A stretch of DNA of 64,000 bases from Seminavis robusta (lineage: Eukaryota; Bacillariophyta; Bacillariophyceae; Naviculales; Naviculaceae), in the NCBI GenBank assembly GCA_903772945.1, contig CAICTM010000004.1, positions 212,297 through 276,296 on the forward strand. Reading direction: 5' to 3'. Made by a program: the position numbers and the translations under genes. Under the pieces are notes generated by a model. The model saw only the letters and a program-made list of their open reading frames with translations, had not been told where the DNA came from and did not search any database. The first letter of the stretch is position 1. Every line of letters begins with the position of its first letter. Of this stretch, positions 52,199-62,264 are shown one piece after another.

Positions 52199-54163
52199 TT
52201 AATCAAGCGAAATGTTGTAAAGAGGGCCATCAACTCCTGTTGGTACTGCTGCCTCAATATCTACTCCAACATCTGTGTCATCCCGAGGCTCTGTCTCACT
52301 GTCACCGCAGCCATCATCCTCAGTTCTTGTCCAAAACTTGAGGTAGGCACCCGCACCAGCTGCAGCAGTCAATGTAACGGCACAGACCATACCAGAAATA
52401 ATGGGCATATCCCAGGTACTGTCTTGACCAAAGACGCCGCCCTCGGAAGAGCTTGGGGCAGACGTTTGCTCTCCAGCTGGGGCGGGACTAGGTTTGGCAC
52501 TGGGTGTCATGGAGGGAGAGGCCGATGGAGGGATGGTGGGCAATCCGGAAGGACTGATGCTGGGAGCTCCAGTTGGTTCAGTGCTGGGAGTGATGCTGGG
52601 TTTTCCGGTGGGAGCTTGAGAGGGGATTGAGGAAGGGACCAGACTAGGAGCTGCACTTGGACTGGCACTGGGAGATGTGCTGGGCATGACACTGGGAATA
52701 CTGGAAGGAGTCATGCTAGGAGAAGAGCTGGGCATTGCACTGGGAGCACTGCTGGGAGGAGCAGTGCTCAAGTTGTCAACCCATGTACAGTGAAACACAA
52801 AGCCTCTGGTGATGCAGTCATCGGGTGATGTGATGACGGAGGGTCCATTGCGGCAAAGTGTTCGGCTAAGGAACTGGTCATCCTCAGAAACATCCAGCAT
52901 TTCAACTCCACAGAATGGGTTGGCATCCAAAAAGACCTGGGTTTGTCCTCTAGCCTCTCCATTTGAGTCCTTTGCTTTGATGACACCAAAAGCAGCAATG
53001 GATCCTGAGTAGCTCAGAGCCAAAGAAGAAATGGCAGACTCATCATAGGAGAAGGTTCCAAGAAGCTCCAATGATCGGAATGCAGTTCGGAGGTAGCTGC
53101 GCACAATGCCCTTGCTGGTTGCCGATCCAGCCAGAATACGGTCAGCACTGTCAGAGATGGCCACCATGGAACCAAACTTTTCACCTTGTTCGTCTCCAAC
53201 CATGGGGCTGTCTCCAATGGGAAGCCAGGTCTGTTCTTCATGGACTTCAGGGCGTTCAAAGTGGTACACACTCACACAACCAAGCCCACCAGCACACTCG
53301 GGAGCTCCCACTACCAAATGTGGTTTATCGTCAGTGTTCAAGGACATGGCGTTTCCAAACTTGTCTCCTTTGTTCTCTCCATACAATGTGTCACCATGAA
53401 GAGTTACCTGTCCATCTGGGGTGAGCTTGAATACTTGGACCATTCCTCTCCAGCCATCAAAGAGAGGACTGGAAATGGCAAGGATGATGTAGTTGTTACT
53501 GTTGAGATTCATGGCAGTTTCCCAACCAAAGAGGCCTCTTGTTTCTTGAGGGTTGATGGTAAAGAGAATGTCCCAGTGATTGCCATTCAAGCGGAGAATC
53601 TTGACCACACCTGCCAGAGCATTGGCACCTTCACAGCTGACAGTGAGCAAGGTACTCTGTCCGAATGCAGAATGAGGAGGTGTCTGATGCAACTTGACAT
53701 TGCGGTTCCACAGGCTGTAAGGACCACAGACATCAACAGGAGCTCCCAACAAGTCGCCAGTATCAACTGAATGGACCTTGACATTATCCTTGTGACGAAT
53801 GGCAATGACCTTGCCATCGGGTGAGAGAGAGATGCGATGGGTGACAGGCTTGTCGGTGGTACCATCCAGGATTTGGATTCTCTTCCAAGCAGTGTCAGTA
53901 GTAATGTCTTCCACATTGGACTTGATCTTGGTGCGTTCGTAGAGTGTCACAGTTCCATCTTGTCCCACCGCCATGCGGTCTCCACTGTGTGACAAATCCA
54001 CCACACGTCCATAGTTGATGTTTTTGCTGGAACCCACCAGAGTCTGTCCGAGAGTCTTGACACCGTCTGGAGGAGTCACCATGGCAAAAGTGCTTGTCAC
54101 CATGGTGGCGGCCATCATCAAAGTTGCAAGAAAAGAGCGAGTGTTCATCATCATCATGTTCAA
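52199..54163 (-). CDS. beta-propeller surface protein with PSxxPS stalk
   Basis: 654 residues in one exon. Signal peptide (residues 1-28). Propeller-like repeats run to about 430, with blades such as VDLSHSGDRMAVGQDGTV, ISLSPDGKVIAIRHKDNV and VAISDSADRILAGSATS. A Cys-containing segment (about 440-485) precedes a stalk of about 110 residues made of (S/T/A)PSxxPS units. One membrane span (PIISGMVCAVTLTAAAGAGAYL) and a short acidic cytoplasmic tail complete a type I surface protein. Such stalks occur in diatom cell-surface and frustule-associated proteins; a ligand- or wall-contact role is inference. The locus at 23194-25108 is a broken relative. Confidence 0.85.
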   Translation of the reverse strand: MNMMMMNTRSFLATLMMAATMVTSTFAMVTPPDGVKTLGQTLVGSSKNINYGRVVDLSHSGDRMAVGQDGTVTLYERTKIKSNVEDITTDTAWKRIQILDGTTDKPVTHRISLSPDGKVIAIRHKDNVKVHSVDTGDLLGAPVDVCGPYSLWNRNVKLHQTPPHSAFGQSTLLTVSCEGANALAGVVKILRLNGNHWDILFTINPQETRGLFGWETAMNLNSNNYIILAISSPLFDGWRGMVQVFKLTPDGQVTLHGDTLYGENKGDKFGNAMSLNTDDKPHLVVGAPECAGGLGCVSVYHFERPEVHEEQTWLPIGDSPMVGDEQGEKFGSMVAISDSADRILAGSATSKGIVRSYLRTAFRSLELLGTFSYDESAISSLALSYSGSIAAFGVIKAKDSNGEARGQTQVFLDANPFCGVEMLDVSEDDQFLSRTLCRNGPSVITSPDDCITRGFVFHCTWVDNLSTAPPSSAPSAMPSSSPSMTPSSIPSVMPSTSPSASPSAAPSLVPSSIPSQAPTGKPSITPSTEPTGAPSISPSGLPTIPPSASPSMTPSAKPSPAPAGEQTSAPSSSEGGVFGQDSTWDMPIISGMVCAVTLTAAAGAGAYLKFWTRTEDDGCGDSETEPRDDTDVGVDIEAAVPTGVDGPLYNISLD

Positions 54164-55277
54164 AGGTGGTAGTTGTATCGAATGAGAGATTGACTTTGAA
54201 TGTAGATGTTGCTGTCGCGTTGTTGTCGTGCTGTAGCGAGATCCAGAGTTGGAAATTATGAGACTCAGAATGAATGAAAGACGCTGGGATCATCGAATGA
54301 ATGAGGAAACGGCCCTGACAGAGTGCCGTTTCAGGTCCGTTTCTTGTACGTCCAAATTTTCCGTCGAGGATCGTCACGAGGGAGCAATGTCGTTTCGTGG
54401 TGGTTTTTCTTTTGGAAGCACTCACTCAGCGTTGGTTTCGATCCATCATGCCTACATCCTTGTGGTGTATCGTACGAAGAAGAGTGGGCTTGGCAGCTGT
54501 GACCCAGATAGCAAAGTTAGTTGTGCCCGGACTTGCCAAAGGCAGCATGCCACCGGTACGGACGCTGTGGTTGAACTTGTGGTCGCATCGCACAGATGAT
54601 CGGGTGGTTTGGTGGACGCACGTTTGACCCTTGTTGTCACAGCCGCACCGTCACGCCACCAAAAAGCCTTGCCGAAAATTAAGTCAGCGGGAGCTGCGAT
54701 ACCTCGGCAGAAAGACAGATAGAAGAAGGAGGATCATGTTCGGATTGCACCCATCTTTCAAGCTAGCCCTGGCGACAACACCCGACTACGTCGTGTGTTG
54801 CCGCCCGGTATCATTCATTCCCTCATTGCAACCTTCTTTTTATTAAAAGCTAGCCCTGGCGACAACACCCGACTACGTCGTGTGTTGCCGCCCGCCACTC
54901 TATAATTTACCAGCTGCTATTCCCTTATTGTAACTCTAACCTTTACAGCTCCTGCTGGCTTATTGTGCTTTTGTGATGATTGCACTAACCTTAAATATTA
55001 ATGATTTATTCCTACCCCTAACTTGTATTGAACCATCAATGTTCAGTTTTGTTGGCTTATGACTATCTCTATCTATCCTTATTTTGGCTTCACCGGAATA
55101 GGAAATAGCATTAAAGGGGTTGAGAACTCAGGCAGTTTACCTGCCGAAAATCAAGTCCATGAATTTCGATTGCATTTCAGCCCTCTTCCGCATGGGTCGA
55201 CTCCGTGATTATCAAGCTAGCTAGCTTTATGGAGAAGTAGGTTAGGACGAATAACTACTAGACTAGCTAGTAATACA
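54164..55277. other. intergenic, contains a 48 bp direct repeat
   Basis: No coding signal. The 54895-55200 stretch is AT-richer than its surroundings. Confidence 0.6.
54760..54894. repeat. two 48 bp direct repeats, each hairpin-forming
   Basis: Identical copies at 54760-54807 and 54847-54894, starting AAGCTAGCCCTGGCG and ending GTTGCCGCCCG. Inside each, GGCGACAACAC pairs with GTGTTGCCGCC (one mismatch) around a CCGACTACGTCGT loop region. Confidence 0.9.
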
Positions 55278-58200
55278 ATGGAGCAGCAAGTGGCAGAAGC
55301 GGCGTTGGCCATGGTTCGATCTAACACGGACGCAGCGACTCGAACAGCAGCCTCTCAGTTTCTGGAACAATGGACGCGGACTCCTGAAGCCTGGGACATT
55401 TACGCCAAGTGGCTTCGGTCCTTTCGAGACAACCATGTTAACCACGATGTGAATGGAGATGCCATTGGAATGCAGCTATTATGCCTGACGCTACTACAGG
55501 CCAAGATACGGCGAGAAGTACCGCGTGGCACATCCCCCAATGACTCTCTACAAGCCGTTCGCAATGAACTGGGCTCCTTTCTAGGTGGCAATCGCAATAT
55601 CATCAACAACAATGGCGCACAACAACCACTACAATCAGCAATACACGAACAAGCACAACTGAACCATTCCGTAGTGACGCCGCTCTGTATATGCATAGCT
55701 GGATTGGCGGCCAGATGTGGAGGAGTCCAAGATTTGATTTCGCTGTGTCGATTGAGCAATACAACACAAATGACCAATGGCTCTTCTGCTTCTTCGTCGT
55801 CTTCTCCAATGATTCTACCCTCTAATGCGCTCCGACTACTCGCCTGCTTGCCACCCGAAGTAGAAGCGTGTGCCGAATTGCGATCTCATCAAGTCACGGC
55901 CGAACTCTGGCCCTACCTAGAACCTGTACTGGACACCATCCGAATAGCTCTGGCCAGAGAAGACACCATTGCGCCGGCATTGGAAGCTCTCAAAAATTGG
56001 AGTTCCATCTGTCACGTATCACTCTCTCATCTCAGTACTCCCACGTGTGGAGGAACCGACTGTTTGCTTCCGTTACTCATCCAATTACTCTCGGCGCAAC
56101 AACCATCTCGCTCGGATGTCATTATTTCGGCAAGTCGAGCATTGACCGAAGCCATTCTGGTACCCAGTGACAGTTGTACACCGGCACGACAAGCCGCAGC
56201 GTCCATGCTATTCAATGCCATTGGAAGTCATGGATTCGTGGCGGCGCCTCTGGCATTTGCGACACGACACGAATGGGAAGATACAGCTCATGCTTTGGCG
56301 ACTCTTGTCTGTACACTGGTCACGGAAGAAGTCGACTATATTTGTACACTCCCAGCCGAAGCACTCCTCAATCTATTACTGCAGATTCAATCGCATCCAC
56401 ATACGCCAGTCACATTGACGGCTTTGGAATGCTGGTTGACTGTACAAGAAACACCCGCCAGTGCCAGACACAACAATTGGAAGGCACCCTTATTTGAAAA
56501 GGTCGTCCAAGGCATTGTAGCACGCATTACACTGCCAGATTCATTCACTTCCTGGCAAGATGAATTGGACGTGGATGAATCCGAATTTGAAGAACTGCGA
56601 CGAATGGTAGGAGACGTCCTCATTAGTTCCTATTACCTACTACGCGTACAGTTTGTACAAATGATGGCTTCCTACATTCATTCCAACAACGTTATTCATT
56701 GGCCTGTCGTAGAATCGGCACTCTTTTGTATGGTCAAAGTGGCACGAGAAGTATGTGCCCGCATCAAGGCACGGACCGGTGGGAGCAGTGTATCGGCTGA
56801 TCGAGATGCCACCTCGCAACAATTGCTGCAGCTAGTAGAGCAGCTCTGTGGAACTCCGTCTGCGGCCGAATCGGCGGCACGGAAGCACCCGCTAGTCTTG
56901 TCGGGTGTGTGCACATTTGTCGGAGCATATGCCCAGGCGTGGAATGTCAAGTGTCCGCCAGAAGCCTTGTTGCAATTGTTGGCGTATTTGAGACAAGCCA
57001 TGGTACCCAGTGCCGTGGTCGATGCGGCCAAGGCTACGCGCTTGATTTTGGTCAATTGCTCCACGCGATTATTGGCAGGCGAACAACAACAATTATTAAC
57101 CTCGTTGAGAGAAACTCTGGATGCTGTCTTGTCGACAGAAAATGAAGAGGCCATGGCCACCGTGGCGGAAGGATTGACACGATTATTGGTGCAAATCAAG
57201 GAAGAATCCATCGTGCGAGATTCATTGGCCAATTTGATTGGACCTTTGCTACAACGTGCGGAAGCAGCAATCAGCGTTATACCAATTGGAGAAAGTGGGG
57301 CCGAGGCTTCGCAGGAAACTCATATTGCGGTGGAATCTCTGGCACGACATTTGCATGTGTTGCAGGTGATTATCCGTTTCTGTGATACGGGTGCCCCGAT
57401 TAGCGATGTGATTGCATCTGTGTGGCCTGTGTTGGACAAGGCCGCACAACGTGTCCCTCAGTTCGAATTTCTGCTGGATCCCCTCTTGTCGGTTCATGAA
57501 CAGCTTTTGAGAACAGCATCAAACTTTGTTTCGCCCTATTTTGAACAGACCATCCAATTTGTGGTCCAAGTCTTTGAAGCATACAAGCACCCCAGTTCGT
57601 TGGAATACGTTTCTGGAGCTGTGGAAACATTTGGTGCCACCAACGTCGACTCTTTTCGGCAACTGTTGAACCATGTATCGCTGATCTTGTTCAGCTATAT
57701 TTCCTCTGGGAGACGACCGCACGAATGCCCAGACCTCATTCGATCCTATTTCGAGACATTGAAACGTTACGTGATCTACTGCCCATCCGGGCTTTTGGGC
57801 TGCGAGCAATTCACAACAATCTGCAAAGTCTCTTTGGAGTTTCTAGTCACGTGCCACGGCGAGAAGGAATCAACGAGAGCCATCCTGAACTTTTTAACTC
57901 AACTGTATGGATGGCGCTTGTCGCGACTGGACAATGTGGCTACTGCAGCCCTAGAAGCCAATAATGGCCTCATTGATGAGCAGCTGGCACAGCACGGCAG
58001 TGGCATCACTCGTGCTTGCGTTGGTGGTCTCTTGGGTGGGCCGACAATGCTATGGCCAGCCTATGCAGACTGCTTGTTTGCTGTTTTCTCTGTGGTTGTG
58101 ACACGGCAAGCGGCCCCTCCTGACGGACAGTCGGACTCGACTACCGTTGCTCATCAATGGATGTTTGAAGCACAGCAGGGCAGCACTTTGCCAGCTGAAA

Positions 58201-58349
58201 CGTACAGCCACGTGGTTTCCATTTTGACTTCCTTGGCAAGGAACGGATCGAAAAGCAAGTCCAAAGCAAAAATGTTGCTCACAGACTTCGCCAAGATTGC
58301 CAAGGGAGAAATGACAACAGATGCCCTGGTTTCCTACAGTCTTGCCTAA
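55278..58349 (+). CDS. importin-beta-family nuclear transport receptor (TNPO3/IPO13-like)
   Basis: 1023 residues in one exon, all helical. The N-terminus (AEAALAMVRSNTDAATRTAA, FLEQWTRTPEAWDIYAKWL then GMQLLCLTLLQAKIRRE) has the first HEAT-repeat pattern of TNPO3/importin-13, in which partial target occupancy by RanGTP is read. ALRLLACLPPEVE and a DVDESEFEELRRMVGDVLISSYYLL segment are also family-like, and the end (KSKAKMLLTDFAKIAKGE) matches the C-terminal helix of the group. The length is slightly above the 920-960 usual for animal members. Expected role: nuclear import of SR-type splicing factors or related cargo. Whether it is the TNPO3 or IPO13 type cannot be decided by eye. Confidence 0.85.
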   Translation: MEQQVAEAALAMVRSNTDAATRTAASQFLEQWTRTPEAWDIYAKWLRSFRDNHVNHDVNGDAIGMQLLCLTLLQAKIRREVPRGTSPNDSLQAVRNELGSFLGGNRNIINNNGAQQPLQSAIHEQAQLNHSVVTPLCICIAGLAARCGGVQDLISLCRLSNTTQMTNGSSASSSSSPMILPSNALRLLACLPPEVEACAELRSHQVTAELWPYLEPVLDTIRIALAREDTIAPALEALKNWSSICHVSLSHLSTPTCGGTDCLLPLLIQLLSAQQPSRSDVIISASRALTEAILVPSDSCTPARQAAASMLFNAIGSHGFVAAPLAFATRHEWEDTAHALATLVCTLVTEEVDYICTLPAEALLNLLLQIQSHPHTPVTLTALECWLTVQETPASARHNNWKAPLFEKVVQGIVARITLPDSFTSWQDELDVDESEFEELRRMVGDVLISSYYLLRVQFVQMMASYIHSNNVIHWPVVESALFCMVKVAREVCARIKARTGGSSVSADRDATSQQLLQLVEQLCGTPSAAESAARKHPLVLSGVCTFVGAYAQAWNVKCPPEALLQLLAYLRQAMVPSAVVDAAKATRLILVNCSTRLLAGEQQQLLTSLRETLDAVLSTENEEAMATVAEGLTRLLVQIKEESIVRDSLANLIGPLLQRAEAAISVIPIGESGAEASQETHIAVESLARHLHVLQVIIRFCDTGAPISDVIASVWPVLDKAAQRVPQFEFLLDPLLSVHEQLLRTASNFVSPYFEQTIQFVVQVFEAYKHPSSLEYVSGAVETFGATNVDSFRQLLNHVSLILFSYISSGRRPHECPDLIRSYFETLKRYVIYCPSGLLGCEQFTTICKVSLEFLVTCHGEKESTRAILNFLTQLYGWRLSRLDNVATAALEANNGLIDEQLAQHGSGITRACVGGLLGGPTMLWPAYADCLFAVFSVVVTRQAAPPDGQSDSTTVAHQWMFEAQQGSTLPAETYSHVVSILTSLARNGSKSKSKAKMLLTDFAKIAKGEMTTDALVSYSLA

Positions 58350-58557
58350 ATTTGCTTGGTTCTCACGCGAAGAGAAACAATCGCATTACTGCCGTAGTTA
58401 TGAAGTAGCAGCGCACACCGGAAGCTTGGTTTGAAGGCACCGAGATATCATCAACTAACTATTGAACTTTCTTTCAATTGCTTCTTCTATTTCATTTTAT
58501 CGTTTGATCTACTTACATGTAACGAGCAAGGTACTCATTCTTTGGAGGTTTGTGCGT

Positions 58558-59118
58558 TCAACTCAAACCAGGCACAATCTTCTTCACATTACCAATCGCC
58601 TCGTTCCTTTCGCCAGTCCAATTGAAGCCAGCCCCCGATCCAATAATAGAGGCGCTCTGCTCTTTCTTGTATCCACCTCGAGCATACTCCTTATCCGTCT
58701 TCAGCCAAGGAAGGCGCTTGGCTCCAAAGACATCACCATTATCCCAAGATCCTCCTCGGACCATGTAGGGCACATCCTCGTCCTTGATCTCGCCCTTCTT
58801 GAGCTGTGCTCTGTACCCAAATGGAGCAAAAGTATGACCTGCCTCACCTCTTTCAAATGCCTCTTGCCATGCTTGCATGGATCGAGACTTGAAGCCACGA
58901 GGACCTAGCCTTCCCAAATCTTTTCCCAAGTTCTTCCTGTCTTGTGCCTTGATCTTCTGGTATTCTGCTGCAGTTAAACCATCAGGAACATAAGCATGCA
59001 ACGATGAAGACGACTTCAAACCTGTCTGGGGTACTGAAACTGCTGTGAAAGCACTGATGCTCAACACGCAGATAGCCTGGATGGCAATCAGGATGATTGC
59101 GCTCTTGAGGTTCATCAT
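58558..59118 (-). CDS. plastid-targeted conserved protein, short paralogue
   Basis: 186 residues in one exon. Signal peptide (SAIILIAIQAICVLSIS) then AFTAV, an SAF plastid motif. The core (YVPDGLTAAEYQKIK, RLGPRGFKSRSMQAWQEAFERGEA, GEIKDEDVPYMVRGGSWDNG, KEQSASIIGSGAGFNWTG) aligns along its length with the protein at 37647-38369. It ends within 18 residues of the NWTG, the point where the other gene has its intron, so the Lys/Gly tail encoded by the second exon is missing. Converges with the importin gene, 208 bp apart. Confidence 0.85.
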   Translation of the reverse strand: MMNLKSAIILIAIQAICVLSISAFTAVSVPQTGLKSSSSLHAYVPDGLTAAEYQKIKAQDRKNLGKDLGRLGPRGFKSRSMQAWQEAFERGEAGHTFAPFGYRAQLKKGEIKDEDVPYMVRGGSWDNGDVFGAKRLPWLKTDKEYARGGYKKEQSASIIGSGAGFNWTGERNEAIGNVKKIVPGLS

Positions 59119-60780
59119 GGTGTTTGTAGGAGTTTGATTGCTGTTTCTTTTGCTTGATGTCGTTTTTGTTTTTGTTTTCTCAAATCGAGTTTTGTGAGCA
59201 TCGAAGGTAAGGATCTCTCTGCTAGCTAGACAATTCAGTTGCTGATTTCTGTTGGTGTGCTGGCTCAGTTGCTGAGTGACTATCGGTTGTGTTCCTGGAG
59301 TTTAGTTGCTACCCTGATTCATTCCCGGCCGATGCCTCGAAGATGAGTTTCGAGTTCAGCTATTGTCTCATTTCTGCGCTGTTGGAGTGGGAGTCGAAAG
59401 CATTAAGGATCGCCATCATTAGAAGTGCGACTGATAGTGAGTCACTTCGCCATGGTTAGAGTGCGACTGATACTAGCAGTGAGTCACTCCCACACCGAAG
59501 CAATTCAAACAGGTCGAAGCATTGCTCCTGGTTCACCAGGGGTTTAGACTAGGTTGTTCCGTTGGCTGCCACCTCCAGCGACTGCCGTGGCTGTGGGGTG
59601 TCAGCTTCAAAACGAGAAGGAAATATGCATACTCTAGAGCTAGTACCTGGTAGCCAGTGATGAATACTAGTACGTCGATCGTTGCCTTTCAAACCCGACA
59701 ATAGAACTCCGCCGACGGCACCACCCAGGAAGAAACTGCGAGCCATACTGCCATCCGCTCCGTCGATACCGTACCGGTAGTCTCCCTTGCGCTGCATTTA
59801 TCATCTATCAGGGTTGCAGCGAGTAATTGGAATGTCCTCGGCTGCATAGCACCTTTGATATAATTGCGTTGATTCATTCGGAAGTACAGTACGATGCCAC
59901 TGACCTCAACATCATCTCAAGAATAATCTATTGGACTCTAAAACTAAAGTAACATCCAACTTTCTCTTGCTGGTCTGGACTTCGTGGTGGACACCATTGC
60001 AGTAGTGGCTTGCTGCACCGGTATCAGACGTCGTTTTTGTTCCCGCAAACAGCCATGAATCCAATGTTTCATTGTTCACACCAGACTAACTTGGTTTGAA
60101 GCGGCGGTACAATGTCAGGGCGAGCCTTGTCTTCCATGCAGTTGGGACTTAGAGAGGTGTCTGTGCAAGGCTCCCAGAGCAACAGCTGAGCAACCGGTAC
60201 CGTGCGATCTCGTAGAAGCTATGAGTTTCCCGCACCCCATTCAACCGTCTTGCACCACCCCGGTGTTCACGAAACTTGCAAGTAAGGCTCCCACCTACTA
60301 GTATGCTGTGTGTGATCTATTCCATGCGAGGCATCTAATTTTCTTAAAGTTTAAAGCTGATTTTCAAACGAGATAACCTCAAGACTGATAAGGTAATAGG
60401 CTTGCCATCCCTTTTTGAAAATGGGAAACTTGATCTTCACAACGAAGCCAGTACCAGGTATTACGATACAGCCTTTGTGCTGCATGTTGGATATTGGTCG
60501 TCGTCAGCACAATTTTGGCTCCTCAGCATTCATGATAGAGTCTCCGCAGCAATTGCCTCCCTACACCTCGGCCTTGACAGGCCTGATCTACACGATGTCA
60601 CCTTTGGTTCGGCTCCAAACATTCCAACTATTTTCCAGTGGAAGATTTCCAAGAAGCACCCTCCATTCTCCCCATAGACTTTTGAAATATTACTCAGGTT
60701 GTCCTGAATGCTGGAGGACACAGCCTCCAAATGCACTTGTCAAAAACATGTAGAGGAGACCCTACACCACACCTTTCGCC
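59119..60780. other. intergenic, no gene seen
   Basis: 1.66 kb. Contains a doubled GTGCGACTGATA...AGTGAGTCACT block near 59425-59487 and GTAC/CTAG words near 59635-59670. Frames at 60402-60753 are non-coding in character. Confidence 0.55.
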
Positions 60781-61815
60781 CTATACACAGAGAAAAGTAT
60801 AAAAGAGTATAATCGCAAACAGACCCACAACCAGTAGTATATACACATTGTGTCGGAAGGCTCTACAGCGTGCCTGTCGCAGGGCAGCCGCCCTATTACT
60901 GCTGTGATTGGCAGCCGATCTCGACCTGTGATTGGCAGCCGATCTGGACTCTCTCCCTGTCGAGGGTAACTCTGCCACCACCACGCCAGTCTCCCTCAAA
61001 GTTCGGGCAATGACAGTGACATGCGTTGGTGTTTCCTTGATGATATTGGCAGCTTCCACTGCTGATAAGTGGTGGCACGTGATTCGGTTGATGGAAACAA
61101 TCTCGTCACCCTGGTTGATAAGGGAATTCACAAAGACATGTCCCTCGCATATACTGGAGACAAGCAATTTGCCATCGTGTCCAGATCGTGTGAGTACCAG
61201 TCCACAGCGCTCTTGCTTGTGCGATTTAGTGACCATGCTTTCGACAAAGACTGGGGAACCACCCTTGTTATGGACGACGATTTCTATGGGTCCCGTCAAA
61301 GACTGCACTAGCTTTCTGATGGAAGCACTGCCCATGGAACTACACAGTTTCTTGTTGATTGAAATGAGTCGATCACCCACTCTCAATGGCGATGAGGAAG
61401 CCTGGCCACCATCCCGAATCGAAGCAATGCGTGGCTTTTTCTTGCAGAGATTGAATCCCAAGCCAGTAGAGGCATCCGGCTTGACAAATGTAGCACTGAT
61501 AAACTCGGCTCGGGCAGATCTGGCCAGCCATCCAGATTCAATGTCTCTAGCTGTGGTCACAAGCTCGGCCACGGCAATGGCCGTTGGACATAGCTGAGCC
61601 TGGACACCTTCCTGAACCTTCTGGATATCTTCTCCATTGGCCGAGTACTCAGAGGACAGCTCAATCACGGGTAAGTCATCTTCTGTATGAGTGTTAGAAA
61701 ATGTATCAGAAAACGTTTCGGCATTGACTGCGGATGCCTCTTCAAAGTGGCTACTGCTGTGGTGGTGGTCCGTCATCACTGTGTTGGAAGTACATCTAGC
61801 TAGAGAAGCATTCAC
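60781..61815 (-). CDS. double-PDZ tail-anchored membrane protein
   Basis: 344 residues from the ATG at 61815; Met14 (61776) is an alternative. After an acidic N-terminus come two PDZ-like domains: about 105-185 (STGLGFNLCKKKPRIASIRDGG, LRVGDRLISINKKLC) and about 195-275 (KQERCGLVLTRS, LINQGDEIVSINRITCHHLS). A Ser/Arg-rich linker contains a tandem RSAANH repeat from a 24 bp duplication. The last 20 residues (YILLVVGLFAIILFYTFLCV) are a C-terminal membrane anchor with almost nothing after it, so the PDZ domains face the cytosol. Partners unknown. Confidence 0.8.
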   Translation of the reverse strand: MNASLARCTSNTVMTDHHHSSSHFEEASAVNAETFSDTFSNTHTEDDLPVIELSSEYSANGEDIQKVQEGVQAQLCPTAIAVAELVTTARDIESGWLARSARAEFISATFVKPDASTGLGFNLCKKKPRIASIRDGGQASSSPLRVGDRLISINKKLCSSMGSASIRKLVQSLTGPIEIVVHNKGGSPVFVESMVTKSHKQERCGLVLTRSGHDGKLLVSSICEGHVFVNSLINQGDEIVSINRITCHHLSAVEAANIIKETPTHVTVIARTLRETGVVVAELPSTGRESRSAANHRSRSAANHSSNRAAALRQARCRAFRHNVYILLVVGLFAIILFYTFLCV

Positions 61816-62223
61816 AGCGATCAGTCACAACTGTTCATCGGCTAGTCTTACCACGGAAATAAATACTAATAGATATCTTGTGCAAATTACCTTGGGTTGC
61901 TTTTGTGCTCTTCATCGTGAACAACACAAAGAGATGCGGTACCAGCCTTTTTGACGTTTGTTAGGCGAGAAAGGGGTGGACGGCAGTGATCTGATTGGCT
62001 GAGAGGACCGAAGAACAATGTATATGTCAGCGATATATAAGGAACAAGATTTAAATCAATTAACGTACCATTTATAGTTATTACGGATACAGTGTGCTAT
62101 AAAGTTCGAAATTTCGTGTTTCTGTTTTCGCGAAAGAAGGATTCCGTTGAAGAAGATCGACAATGACACATTCTGCCGCTGCCGCTCAACTCACAGTCAT
62201 TATCTCAGCCAAAGCAGCACATC
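61816..62223. other. intergenic, no gene seen
   Basis: Probable upstream region of the PDZ gene. Nothing else recognised. Confidence 0.55.
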
Positions 62224-62230
62224 ATGACCG

Positions 62231-62264
<34 letters not shown>

